A DNA stretch of 64,000 bases from Marinomonas ostreistagni (GTDB lineage Bacteria > Pseudomonadota > Gammaproteobacteria > Pseudomonadales > Marinomonadaceae). Shown in pieces: positions 7,639-15,445 of this stretch. Location of the stretch: positions 62,001 through 126,000 of the forward strand of contig NZ_JAEMUH010000007.1 of assembly GCF_016461785.1 (NCBI RefSeq), given 5' to 3'. Positions within the stretch are counted from its first letter, which is position 1; every line of letters begins with the position of its first letter. A program made the translations under genes and the position numbers. Below the pieces are notes generated by a model, which made no database searches, was not told the origin of the DNA, and was given only the letters and a program-made list of their open reading frames with translations.

Positions 7639-9621
7639 TTAGCCTCGGTTCATGCTGGCCGCGATATCACGCAAGCTTCGGCTTGGTTTTTCGGGCTGCT
7701 TGGTTTCTTCTGGTTCCGCGTCTTCGGTATCTGGTTTGGTCTTATACAAAGAAAGATCGATACCGTTACGGGCTTGTAAGTGTCGGATCGCAGCAAGGTT
7801 ATAAACGGCCAAATCCCACGGCTCGTTTCGTTTCTTGTTCGCATCCCATACGATCGTTGGTCGCCCTTTGATGTATTTAAGGGTTCGTTTCTCGTTGGTT
7901 AGCTGGTCAAAGTATTGCTGCGGGTATTCGTCCGTCATTGGCCAGTGCCACATACCTGGTGCGTGTGGCACTTCGCTTTCAATGGTTTGAATCAAACGGG
8001 AATACAGGGTTTCTTTTGCGGTATCCGTACCGATAATGCCTAGGAAGACGCCATGTTCATTACGCTTCTTCGGCATGGTTATGACTGGCTTACCAGACGT
8101 GCTGGCACCTTTGATCGCGACAAATCGACGCGGTCCGTATCGTTTACAGAACTTGTAAACCTGATCGGTAAAGTGACCGCCGGAGTCAATCATTGCTATA
8201 CGAGGCTCTATCAATGAACCGTTTGGCGTCTTGAACGAGCGAGTCAGTCTCTTGTGCAACTGCTCCCATATCCATGGCTGACTCTGATCTCCTGGCAAGA
8301 TGTCATAGCTGATGCTGTAACGCTCTTCGCCTTCTAGCCATGCAACAGTTTCAATTTCCAGACGGTCGCCTTGGGAGTCAACCGCCTGAGTAATGATGCA
8401 ATCGTCAAATGGCACTTCAGCTGGGTAGTATTCGCGACGACGATGTAAGACAACTGGATCAAGTCCGCCTTGGTCTTCAATCCAGACTTCGCCAAGCGTG
8501 GTATTGACGAATGTTTTTAGACCTTCACGCGTGCCTTTATAGCGAATCCAGTCACTAATGATTCGGGACCATGCTGAGTCATGCGAATACGCTGACCAGC
8601 AGTGGAATGATATCGAACGCGGCGCCTCAACGACTTCACCATGCTCATCAAAGTAGATAATGCCGTCGTAGGTTTTGAGGCCTTCTTCACTAGCCCAGAA
8701 ACCTTGCTCATCAGCGGCTAGGTAATCTTTGTAATAAAAACGCTCTTGGCATGACTGGCACACATAGTGCGCCGATCTCGCTTGATCTTCGATTGAGCCT
8801 TCTTTGTCATAAGAAAGCCCGTATCCTACTTTTTTTCCCTCTGCCCACATCAATACTTGATGTGTTTTACAGTGTGGGCACGGCACATAGCGGCGCATGT
8901 AGTACAGCGCTTTACTGGCCGCTTCATGGATCAAACACGGCCATTCGTCACTAACGTGCTCCGCTGGCGTACTGCCTCGAATAGATTTTCGGAACACTGA
9001 GCCTTCAAGACGCTTATCACCAAGTGATAAGGATGTACCCTCTTTTTCGATGTCTTTGTCGAATTTGGACAGCTCGTCATAGATGGCAACGTCGACCGAT
9101 ATCTCACGAAAGTTTTTAGCCGCTTTACCGCCTCGTAAGTAGAGTTGGTTTTGGGTTTCAAAGACTTTCGACTCAATAGTGTTGTTCGAGTGTTTTTGGT
9201 CTAGCCAGGGAAAGATTGAACGCACTGGCTTCACATCGCGGATCATTGGGGCAATGTGTTTTTTACTAAATGAATCTCGGGCGCCGTCATCCGGTTGCCA
9301 AAGTGCGATGTTTCGGCCTTTGTGTTCAATGAAGTAGCCGATCGCGGCGACGATTAATTTGGTGTAGCCAACTCGGGCTGACTTTTCCCAGTTGATCTCT
9401 TCAATATCTGGGTGCCCCATCGCGTTTAGGATCGCGACTTGATACGGGCGGGTTTTCCATTTGCCTTTGATGTAACTTGACTCAGCTGAAAGGTAAAAGT
9501 GCTGGTCAGCCCATTCAACGGCAGTTAAAGGCTCTTTAACTTGAAGGAAGCTAAGCGCTCGGCTTATGGCTTCACTTAATTTTGTCCTCTGCTGCGGAGA
9601 TAAGATCAGCGATTGTGTCAT
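7639..9621 (-). CDS. Terminase large subunit, lambda A family
   Basis: A 660-residue GpA-type terminase (641 in lambda), the packaging motor and cos nuclease. N-terminal ATPase domain: PYQVAILNAMGHPDIEEI, the Walker-A-like KSARVGYTK (about residue 82), and the Walker B region VDVAIYDELSKF. A zinc-finger-like pair CPHC and CQSC sits at about 240-290. C-terminal nuclease domain: TQAVDSQGDRLEIE, AMIDSGGHFTDQVYKFCK and KGRPTIVWDANKKRNEPWD. It overlaps the end of the small subunit gene by 50 bases. Confidence 0.95.
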   Translation of the reverse strand: MTQSLILSPQQRTKLSEAISRALSFLQVKEPLTAVEWADQHFYLSAESSYIKGKWKTRPYQVAILNAMGHPDIEEINWEKSARVGYTKLIVAAIGYFIEHKGRNIALWQPDDGARDSFSKKHIAPMIRDVKPVRSIFPWLDQKHSNNTIESKVFETQNQLYLRGGKAAKNFREISVDVAIYDELSKFDKDIEKEGTSLSLGDKRLEGSVFRKSIRGSTPAEHVSDEWPCLIHEAASKALYYMRRYVPCPHCKTHQVLMWAEGKKVGYGLSYDKEGSIEDQARSAHYVCQSCQERFYYKDYLAADEQGFWASEEGLKTYDGIIYFDEHGEVVEAPRSISFHCWSAYSHDSAWSRIISDWIRYKGTREGLKTFVNTTLGEVWIEDQGGLDPVVLHRRREYYPAEVPFDDCIITQAVDSQGDRLEIETVAWLEGEERYSISYDILPGDQSQPWIWEQLHKRLTRSFKTPNGSLIEPRIAMIDSGGHFTDQVYKFCKRYGPRRFVAIKGASTSGKPVITMPKKRNEHGVFLGIIGTDTAKETLYSRLIQTIESEVPHAPGMWHWPMTDEYPQQYFDQLTNEKRTLKYIKGRPTIVWDANKKRNEPWDLAVYNLAAIRHLQARNGIDLSLYKTKPDTEDAEPEETKQPEKPSRSLRDIAASMNRG

Positions 9622-10123
9622 CTAATCTTTCTCCGAGCGTCGCGGCAATGTTGCAGACCTTGGCAGTTTCCTTCTGGATTTGCTCAATCACATGGGATGG
9701 CAGGTCATGGTTTTGCCGCTTTATATTCAATGGCAGTGTTTCAAGGATGGCGACCTGCTCCGATACGATCGAAGCAAGCACCGACGTGACGATCTCGACA
9801 GGCATTGAGCGCGCTTCGAGAATGTCGTTTTTGATAGTGAGCTGGCGGACTTCCTGCTTTAGCTTCTCAGCCTTTAAAAGGTCGCCTTCTAGTTGGTCTA
9901 ATTGCGCATTTTTGGTGGCTTTTTTGGTACCCGGCTTTTGCTGGTTTTGGAGTGCATTGTCGACACGGTTTTGCACCACATCCGAGACAGCATAGAAATT
10001 CTCGCGACCCCGCTTTTCACGCGGCTCGACGCCCCATTTGTCAAACGCCTGCGGACTGATTCCGAGGCTTGCTACGAGGGTGGATTTATTGACGAGCCCA
10101 AGCTCTTTTTTAGACTTCGACAT
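9572..10123 (-). CDS. Terminase small subunit (Nu1-type)
   Basis: A 183-residue protein in the Nu1 position. The N-terminal part has a winged-helix DNA-binding layout (GLVNKSTLVASLGISPQAFDKW followed by a basic wing and YAVSDVVQNRV), the second half a long helical region with QLEGDLLKAEKLKQEVRQL for oligomerisation and binding of the large subunit. It would bind cos next door and load the motor. The ATG at 10123 is chosen over a TTG 39 bases upstream that lies directly against its ribosome site; neither has an ideal signal. Confidence 0.8.
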   Translation of the reverse strand: MSKSKKELGLVNKSTLVASLGISPQAFDKWGVEPREKRGRENFYAVSDVVQNRVDNALQNQQKPGTKKATKNAQLDQLEGDLLKAEKLKQEVRQLTIKNDILEARSMPVEIVTSVLASIVSEQVAILETLPLNIKRQNHDLPSHVIEQIQKETAKVCNIAATLGERLDDTIADLISAAEDKIK

Positions 10124-10202
10124 ACCAAATACACCAACTTCGACAACTTGACTAAACAACAACCTCGAAATCGAAAAATTTCATAAATACTGAGAATCCG
10201 CG

Positions 10203-10214
10203 AGTACGCTACCC
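10203..10214 (-). other. cos site (probable cosN cohesive end), lambda-like
   Basis: On the minus strand GTTACGGGTAGCGTACTCGC is followed by GGATTCTCAGTATTTATGAA and a T-rich tract. From memory this aligns with the lambda cos region (TTACG, GGGCGGCGACCT, CGCGGGTTTTCGC, TATTTATGAAAATTTTC) with the flanks nearly identical and the cohesive-end sequence partly changed. The 5' overhang would be 11 or 12 bases, approximately GGGTAGCGTACT. The location between lysis genes and the small terminase gene is that of lambda cos. Confidence 0.75.
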
Positions 10215-10262
10215 GTAACGCTCAGAACCCCCAGAAGGACCCGCTTTTACTGAGAGTGACCA

Positions 10263-10424
10263 CTAACCAAACAGGCCCATTACCCATGCCGCCAATGCTG
10301 ATGTCACAGGCTCAGGCAGTGCCACACCAGTAGCGGCAGTAACAGCCAAACCGATAACGGTTGTAGCTAACTTGTTCTTAGCCGCAACTTCGACCGCTTT
10401 CTTTGTTTGTTCTTTGATACTCAT
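10263..10424 (-). CDS. Small phage protein after endolysin
   Basis: A 53-residue protein starting MSIKEQTKKAVEVAAKNKLA, with a basic N-terminal helix then an Ala/Val/Gly-rich hydrophobic stretch (TTVIGLAVTAATGVALP) and a C-terminal WVMGLFG. One membrane-embedded or amphipathic segment is likely. AGGAG lies eight bases upstream of the ATG, and the ATG overlaps the endolysin stop (ATGA), so it is almost certainly translated. By position it may be a lysis accessory such as an antiholin or pinholin; the function is not known. Confidence 0.65.
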   Translation of the reverse strand: MSIKEQTKKAVEVAAKNKLATTVIGLAVTAATGVALPEPVTSALAAWVMGLFG

Positions 10425-10933
10425 TTGAATTGCTCCTGATCTAACCCGTACAACTCAAACGGGAAATTATGAATGAACTCGCTCACCGTGCCTGCACCGT
10501 GAACTGTGTTGTAATGATCTTTCCAATACTGCGCTAAAGCCTTGATATCATTGGCTTTAGGTAATGACTTTGGTACACGCCGATAATGCAAACGGCACAT
10601 CAAAGTCGCGTATTTCAGATTAAAAATCAGCTCATCAGCTGGCGGAACGCCGTGGATCTGCGCACTATCATGAGCCTCGCAGGACATAACAGAGAACAGA
10701 GCTTCCTGCGTCTGCGGTCGATACTCTAGGTAGTTACACCAAATATCATCATGTGTTGCTGGCTCCATTTGATAGATGCCAAGCGCTGGACCACCACCTA
10801 ATTGCTGGATGTATTCACCACGAGATTCCTGCATGATCGTACCGATCAGCAACCGCTCAGACGCCTCACTCCACATATCGAAATGCTTAAGCGTGGGCAC
10901 GACAACAAGGTCGCGTAATTGCTCAATATTCAT
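10421..10933 (-). CDS. Endolysin, lysozyme-like (transglycosylase fold)
   Basis: A 170-residue protein with a soluble lysozyme-like domain. The catalytic Glu is probably in GTIMQESRGEYIQQLGGGPALGIYQMEP, where MQES and the GIYQ motif are the signature of goose-type/SLT muramidases. No signal peptide is present, so release into the periplasm depends on the holin encoded immediately upstream (four-base overlap). It would cleave cell-wall glycan at the end of the lytic cycle. Confidence 0.8.
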   Translation of the reverse strand: MNIEQLRDLVVVPTLKHFDMWSEASERLLIGTIMQESRGEYIQQLGGGPALGIYQMEPATHDDIWCNYLEYRPQTQEALFSVMSCEAHDSAQIHGVPPADELIFNLKYATLMCRLHYRRVPKSLPKANDIKALAQYWKDHYNTVHGAGTVSEFIHNFPFELYGLDQEQFK

Positions 10934-11220
10934 GGCAACCTCTTGAATCTACTCGTGTAAAAGCTGATAGCCTCATCACCCATCAAACCCGCCATACCAG
11001 CCATAAAGCCGATCATTGGCCCAGACATCCCCATCTCAGTTCCTAAGAAATAAGTAAGCATGCCAAGGAAACCGCCAGTGATAACGGTGATAAGTAATTG
11101 AATAATCGAGAAATCTTTAATCTTTTGCTTAATCTGCCGGAGATACTTCACAGCGCCTCCAAGAACGCCCACCAAGACGAACGCAGCAATCTGAATCAGT
11201 TCATCTGGTAAGAATTTCAT
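10930..11220 (-). CDS. Phage holin
   Basis: A 96-residue membrane protein with an N-terminal hydrophobic helix (LIQIAAFVLVGVLGGAV), a basic connector (YLRQIKQKIKDF), a second helix (LLITVITGGFLGMLTYFLG) and a third hydrophobic stretch (GPMIGFMAGMAGLMG) before a basic C-terminus. This three-helix layout and the terminal GDEAISFY resemble LydA-type holins. It would form the membrane lesions that let the downstream endolysin out. The gene is first in the lysis block, behind a terminator that ends the tRNA transcript. Confidence 0.8.
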   Translation of the reverse strand: MKFLPDELIQIAAFVLVGVLGGAVKYLRQIKQKIKDFSIIQLLITVITGGFLGMLTYFLGTEMGMSGPMIGFMAGMAGLMGDEAISFYTSRFKRLP

Positions 11221-11243
11221 ACGGGCGATCCAGTCCAGAAATG

Positions 11244-11267
11244 AAAAGCCCCGCGATTGCGAGGCTT
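11244..11267 (-). terminator. Intrinsic terminator after tRNA genes
   Basis: On the minus strand AAGCCTCGC, a four-base loop and GCGGGGCTT precede TTTC. The nine-pair stem lies just downstream of the tRNA-like gene and just before the holin gene. Confidence 0.75.
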
Positions 11268-11276
11268 AGAAAATAA

Positions 11277-11361
11277 TGTAGAGGACGGGACTCGAACCCG
11301 CACGACCGCACCGAATAAACGGCTTGTTCTGCCTTAATGCCATAAATATGGCCTACCCTAC
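11277..11361 (-). tRNA. tRNA-like gene, isotype undetermined (possibly degenerate)
   Basis: An 85-base sequence with an acceptor stem GTAGGGT/CCTCTAC (one G-U pair and one mismatch), a D stem GCCAT/ATGGC, and a perfect T arm GCGGG-TTCGAGT-CCCGT. No CCA is encoded. The anticodon arm is abnormal: the best stem AAGGC/GCCGT gives loop AGAACAA without U33, and an alternative CCG/CGG hairpin competes. It is either an unusual long-variable-arm tRNA or a decayed copy. It sits four bases from a normal tRNA-Tyr. Confidence 0.55.
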
Positions 11362-11365
11362 AAGC

Positions 11366-11451
11366 TGGTGGGGTGGGTGAGACTTGAACTCACAGCGCTT
11401 TCGCGTCGGGTTTACAGCCCGATGGGGTTAAACCAATTTTCCTACCACCCC
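11366..11451 (-). tRNA. tRNA-Tyr (anticodon GTA)
   Basis: An 86-base class II tRNA with acceptor stem GGGGTGG/CCACCCC, discriminator A and an encoded CCA. The anticodon arm TCGGG-CTGTAAA-CCCGA gives anticodon GTA, and the variable arm CGCGAAAGCG is long, as expected for bacterial tRNA-Tyr. The T arm is GTGAG-TTCAAGT-CTCAC. It is carried inside the prophage, between cargo genes and lysis genes. Confidence 0.92.
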
Positions 11452-11461
11452 AAAACGACAA

Positions 11462-11482
11462 AACCCAGCGCTTGGCTGGGTT
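11462..11482 (-). terminator. Intrinsic terminator upstream of the tRNA pair
   Basis: Perfect stem AACCCAGC/GCTGGGTT with a five-base loop, followed on the minus strand by a TTTTG run continuous with the stem. It would separate tRNA transcription from anything reading in from the cargo segment. Confidence 0.65.
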
Positions 11483-11701
11483 CTGGTGATTTGTTTGCCG
11501 CGAACACAAAAATCACAGCATGAACAAACTGTAACCGCTAACTTCCCCTTTTTCCACCCTTGCGCGCGCGATATGTGAATTCTATGGTCTTAATAGAACT
11601 AGGCAAAAACGACACGCAAAGCCGCACTACAAAAGGCATTGGCATCAAATCAATATGCTACACTGTGACGGTATCGTGACGGAAATTTAAGGAAAAATAC
11701 T

Positions 11702-12502
11702 ATGGAAGTTAAAGACTATATTGGAAAGATTGAGCTGCACCTTGCAAGCTTAAACTCTCATCAACTTATATATGCAGCCCTTGATTGCCGATTGGCGATC
11801 GAGCGCTTCGTGTACAACCGACTAGAATTTCACTCAGAGAGACACAGCGCAAAACTACTATTCAAAAACTGGCAACCACATAGTGCGATGAGAACCCTCA
11901 CACTACTGGAGCCGGATGCTAATAAATCTTTTACATTACATATGAAAGAAGAAAGCGAACGAGGAGAAAAAGAAGGGTTTAAGCTGATAGGAAGCCACGA
12001 AGGAATTGATGACGCGATACTTAATAAAAAATATCATTCTCTTGGAAGCTATTTACATCTAAGAAAGGACATGGATTCAGAGAAATTGAGGACACTAATA
12101 AACGAATGTCTCGATGAGCTAAAACGACTTGTAATAAAGAAGTTTGAATGTAATCTCGCAAATATAGTTAAAGCTGATTGCTTGGCATGTGGTCAAGAAA
12201 TACATATCAATGAGAAGTCTATTCCAAATTTAAAAGAAATTTGGTGCACAGACCCAAATTGCAATACCAAGCATTTTGTAAAGGATTTTTCACAAGAAAA
12301 GAAACTGGCTCTAATTCTCGACGCAACGGTATTCAAATGTGCTTCCTGTAGCGCCGAAAACCTAATCCTCAACACTAAAGTGAAGGAAGGATTTTCATTC
12401 AAATGCACTGAATGCCATAGTAAAAATGAAATCATAAGAAAAGTATGGGAATATGGCGTAAGAGAAACACAGCAAACTGCGCTACCAAGAGCAAAGCCTT
12501 AA
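11702..12502 (+). CDS. Cargo protein with two C-terminal zinc-ribbon-like Cys clusters; function unknown
   Basis: A 266-residue protein I do not recognise. Residues 1-150 are helical with many Glu and His (RLAIERFVYNRLEFHSERHS). The C-terminal part carries CLACG with WCTDPNC (about 161-184) and KCASCSAEN with KCTECHSK (about 215-242), so two treble-clef or ribbon zinc sites are likely. Expressed alone on the plus strand against the late genes, from an AT-rich promoter zone with AAGGA near the start, and closed by a strong terminator. This is the layout of a moron, a lysogen-expressed cargo gene. Confidence 0.75.
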   Translation: MEVKDYIGKIELHLASLNSHQLIYAALDCRLAIERFVYNRLEFHSERHSAKLLFKNWQPHSAMRTLTLLEPDANKSFTLHMKEESERGEKEGFKLIGSHEGIDDAILNKKYHSLGSYLHLRKDMDSEKLRTLINECLDELKRLVIKKFECNLANIVKADCLACGQEIHINEKSIPNLKEIWCTDPNCNTKHFVKDFSQEKKLALILDATVFKCASCSAENLILNTKVKEGFSFKCTECHSKNEIIRKVWEYGVRETQQTALPRAKP

Positions 12503-12512
12503 ACAGAAAACA

Positions 12513-12542
12513 ATAAGCGGCGCCCTGCTGCACGCCGCTTAT
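12513..12542. terminator. Bidirectional terminator between convergent cargo genes
   Basis: Perfect 10-base stem ATAAGCGGCG/CGCCGCTTAT with a ten-base loop. It lies between the zinc-ribbon gene and the convergent small membrane protein gene and can serve both strands. Confidence 0.75.
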
Positions 12543-12547
12543 ATCAA

Positions 12548-12784
12548 CTAGCTACGAAACGCCACCGACCGAACACACCGCCACAAGAACTGGGCAAACT
12601 CTCCCAATCCATGCAACGTCAAAATATGCTCGACAGGATCGTCCGCAATCCAACTACAAAGTTGAACAAATATATAAACTGCGTATTGGAAAAACTCAAT
12701 GCCAAATACCTGAACGATATCCAACATCACCAACATACAGACGAAAAAGTACGACACCCAATCAGGCGTTAGAGTTTGAAGCAT
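12548..12784 (-). CDS. Small membrane protein of unknown function
   Basis: A 78-residue protein with a strongly hydrophobic, aromatic first half (WVSYFFVCMLVMLDIVQVFGIEFFQYAVYIFVQLC), enough for one long or two short membrane helices, and a short soluble C-terminus. GAGG lies seven bases upstream of the ATG. It faces the zinc-ribbon cargo gene across a shared terminator. Membrane proteins of this size in prophage cargo regions often act in superinfection exclusion, but nothing in the sequence proves that here. Confidence 0.55.
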   Translation of the reverse strand: MLQTLTPDWVSYFFVCMLVMLDIVQVFGIEFFQYAVYIFVQLCSWIADDPVEHILTLHGLGEFAQFLWRCVRSVAFRS

Positions 12785-13250
12785 GAAATGCCCTCATATT
12801 ACTGCTAATGAGGACCTAAGGCGGCAAACAACGCTCATGTGTTAGATTTTGTTTACATGAAACGCAGCTATACATTAAAATGACTTTGTCACAAGTTTCT
12901 AACGGCCACCTTCGGCCAAGTAACTTTAAAGAGCCCTTGGGACGGCAATCCCAATGGGCTTTTTTATTTTCTTATCATCACGCCTCCTACTTACCAACAA
13001 AATACGAACGCATTTTACCACGTCTGAGCAAGCTGTTCCGCTGTTTTAATGCTTTTTGCCAACTTGACCTTAGAAATCTTATAGTAAGCCTTACGCGCTA
13101 CCCTTAGAGAAGATCAATCGCCTCTGCCAATACCACAACCACCTCTACCATTAGCGGTCAAGCACAACTCACAGCCAACCAACCAACCATTGATGCGACA
13201 ACTTGAAAGAGGTTAGAATCTTCGATGCAATTTACATAAGGGATATATAA
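12785..13250. other. Intergenic region with a probable small-RNA or terminator module
   Basis: This 466-base gap lacks a convincing gene. It holds two consecutive plus-strand hairpins, a short GGCC-acctt-GGCC stem near 12903 and a strong terminator at 12932-12966. A candidate -35 (TTTACA near 12851) lies about 70 bases before them. The 3' part is AT-rich and leads to the lipoprotein gene. Confidence 0.4.
12932..12966 (+). terminator. Strong intrinsic terminator
   Basis: Stem AGCCCTTGGGA paired with TCCCAATGGGCT around a short loop, followed by a run of T and then TATTTTC. No annotated plus-strand gene lies directly upstream, which is why a short non-coding transcript is suspected. Confidence 0.75.
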
Positions 13251-13718
13251 ATGAAAGTGTATTTTTTAGGGGTTACTGTAGCCTTTTTATTAAGTGGCTG
13301 CGCTTCTGGTTTACAAGTTGACAAAATCAGCCCTATAGATACAGAAGACAAAACCATCTCGTTGATGAACGATACTCGTTGGAACATTCAAATTCGACGG
13401 GCTTTGCTTAAGGAAGGCTTCAACGTTAAACGTTTCTCCACGGTTAAAGAGCTTTCTGTTGTCACAGAGCAATACAAAGAAACTTATAATCTAGCCGAAG
13501 CAACTTATGGCCTAACGGTTAGCCCAGGTCCTGTTGTTGACTGGTGTTTAGGAGGTAGCGCTGAAAAGTTTAGTAAGTTCTCTCTAGAGCTAACAGACTT
13601 ACGCACTAATCAACCTGTTTTATTTGTTGAACAGGGCGGCTGGACAGATACTTGCCTCGGGATGTTTGGCAATTTATTCCCAGATCTAGCTAAAGCCATC
13701 AATGAGAACTGGAATTAA
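13251..13718 (+). CDS. Lipoprotein of unknown function (prophage cargo)
   Basis: A 155-residue protein with a lipoprotein signal: MKVYFLGVTVAFLLSGC, where the lipobox LSGC places the lipidated Cys at residue 17. The residue after it is Ala, which predicts outer membrane sorting. The mature part contains two further Cys pairs (DWCLGG and DTCLGMFG) that may form a disulphide. AAGGGA precedes the ATG. It faces the second integrase gene and overlaps its 3' end by four bases. Such phage lipoproteins can alter the host surface, as lambda Bor does; that role is a guess. Confidence 0.75.
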   Translation: MKVYFLGVTVAFLLSGCASGLQVDKISPIDTEDKTISLMNDTRWNIQIRRALLKEGFNVKRFSTVKELSVVTEQYKETYNLAEATYGLTVSPGPVVDWCLGGSAEKFSKFSLELTDLRTNQPVLFVEQGGWTDTCLGMFGNLFPDLAKAINENWN

Positions 13719-14863
13719 TTTACCAGCTCACTAATTCCTCCCACGGCCTTAATCATTTCCGGCCATGCATAGCGGCTTTGATAACGCCCTTCCAAATCCG
13801 ACTGCGCGTGGTTAAGCAGCATTTCAGCGACACGGCTATCGACGCCGCTTTCCTGCCAGTAGTCGCGGGCGAGTTTCCGCATATCATGGGAAGTAAACTT
13901 AACGCCCATTTCAGCAGACAACTTGCGGTACCATCCTGCGATCGTGGATGTATGAGTGGGCTTATCGCCCGATTGAGAGAAAACGAACTTACCACGGCGC
14001 TTGGCCTTGGCTTCGCGGAGCAATTCGACCACTGCAGGTGCGATCGGCACCTTATGCTCTACCCCCGTTTTCGTATTCGCTGCTGGGATATACCAAACCG
14101 CGTCATCGAGGGAAATATGGGACCACTCCACCAGACTTGTTTCTAAAATACGAGTCGCGTGGCACAACTGCATCATAAAGAACAACCGCCGCCAAAACTG
14201 GCTATCTTGAATACACTGTGCCAACTCAGGCAATTGATACGGTTTAAGGCGCCCTGATCGCGCAACCTCCTTATCTTGCGTAAAGTCACGCCAGCCAACA
14301 CCCATCAGCGGGTCACGAGCGATCAAGCCCAACTTACCCGCCAACGAACACGCCCGCTTCAACACCCCCCAAACCTTATGAAGAGTCGAAACCGCAAGCG
14401 TCTCCTGCTTGGGCATATATACCCGCTTATAGAAATCCGTCTTAGAAAGCGACTTAATCGCCACATCGCCCAACGGCCCCATCAAATGGTTATAAATACA
14501 ACTCTGAGCCGACGCCACATAACCATCACTAAACGACTTATCCGCCTCGATGTGATCCGCAAACCACAACAACAGCCCCTGCACATCCGTGATCTGCTCA
14601 ACTTTAACCGTCGAGCGCTCACCCGCCATCAACTCCGAACGAATCGCACTCAACCGCTTAAACAGATCTGCCGCCTTCAGTGCTGGCCACTTACCAAGCA
14701 CCGTGCGCAGCTTCTTCTTGCCCTGGTAACGAACATCGTAAAACGTGCCCCCGGTGCGCCTCGTATTGGCACGAAACTCAACACGGCGAGCATCAAACAG
14801 CCACTCCTTATCACCCGCTGCCAACGTAGCCTTGATCAGCGTGTCCGTAATGCGCTTAGCCAT
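13715..14863 (-). CDS. Second tyrosine recombinase, embedded at the end of the early operon
   Basis: A 382-residue phage integrase-family protein. The N-terminus has an arm-type DNA-binding domain (TFYDVRYQGKKKLRTVLGKW), then a SAM-like core-binding domain (about 90-185) and a catalytic domain. Catalytic residues can be placed: Arg238 (CHATRILE), Lys265 (TKTG), His326 and Arg329 (SHDMRK), His352 (LLNHAQ) and Tyr361 or Tyr365 (GRYQSRY), so it looks active. It overlaps the preceding early gene by eight bases and is thus expressed with the replication operon, about 16 kb from the usual int at the element's end. Role uncertain. Confidence 0.9.
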   Translation of the reverse strand: MAKRITDTLIKATLAAGDKEWLFDARRVEFRANTRRTGGTFYDVRYQGKKKLRTVLGKWPALKAADLFKRLSAIRSELMAGERSTVKVEQITDVQGLLLWFADHIEADKSFSDGYVASAQSCIYNHLMGPLGDVAIKSLSKTDFYKRVYMPKQETLAVSTLHKVWGVLKRACSLAGKLGLIARDPLMGVGWRDFTQDKEVARSGRLKPYQLPELAQCIQDSQFWRRLFFMMQLCHATRILETSLVEWSHISLDDAVWYIPAANTKTGVEHKVPIAPAVVELLREAKAKRRGKFVFSQSGDKPTHTSTIAGWYRKLSAEMGVKFTSHDMRKLARDYWQESGVDSRVAEMLLNHAQSDLEGRYQSRYAWPEMIKAVGGISELVN

Positions 14864-15371
14864 TCACAGCAACGCCACGGTTTTTCAGCTCAACCTCTAG
14901 GCGTCGAATAAAAGCCGATCTGCCAGCAGAAACATGCTTCTCAAAGCCATTAACAGAAACAGCCTTATGCGGCGCCTTCATGCGCAACTTGGCCGCAAAC
15001 TCTGGCAAGTGCATAACGATCGATGCATTAGAAGGGGAAACACCGCGCTCATCTTTGTTGCCGTCCGCTAGCACCGCCGCGAACAAGCACAACTTTTGAG
15101 TGCGCGTTAGATCTGAGAACAGATAATCAAGGCCCGTATCAGAATGCGTCAAAAGCTCCACTTCTCGGATCATCTTCGCATTCGAGTTACCACCACCTTG
15201 GAAGTCAGGTACCTGCCCAGTCTCCAACATATCGCAGATCTTGCCCGCATTCGACTGACCATGCCAGCCAGCATCCTCCGACGAACTAATCAGGTAATTA
15301 ACGTGATGATTGATAACAGCCCATGAACGGGCGCCCAAAGATCCAGCTTTGTGGCGATTGATCCAGCGCAT
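14856..15371 (-). CDS. Early-operon protein, possible late-gene regulator
   Basis: A 171-residue basic protein. The C-terminal segment FEKHVSAGRSAFIRRLEVEL resembles the end of some phage antiterminator (Q-like) proteins, and the gene is where lambda Q lies, at the end of the early operon before the late genes. The rest is not recognised. The ATG at 15371 is preceded by GAGGAG eight bases upstream and is preferred to an upstream in-frame codon. The Q suggestion is weak and rests on position plus one helix. Confidence 0.5.
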   Translation of the reverse strand: MRWINRHKAGSLGARSWAVINHHVNYLISSSEDAGWHGQSNAGKICDMLETGQVPDFQGGGNSNAKMIREVELLTHSDTGLDYLFSDLTRTQKLCLFAAVLADGNKDERGVSPSNASIVMHLPEFAAKLRMKAPHKAVSVNGFEKHVSAGRSAFIRRLEVELKNRGVAVNG

Positions 15372-15445
15372 TGTGATACTCCTCGTCTCACGACGATGAT
15401 GGGTTAGCATTGAAAAGCGCGCTCAGCGAACACGCTTTGCAATGT

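Noticed and set aside
12880-13107. 75-codon plus-strand ORF
   Set aside because: It runs through the strong terminator at 12932-12966 and has no ribosome site or recognisable protein character.
14276-14911. 211-codon ORF antisense to the second integrase
   Set aside because: It is a basic, low-quality shadow of an intact recombinase on the other strand and has no ribosome site.
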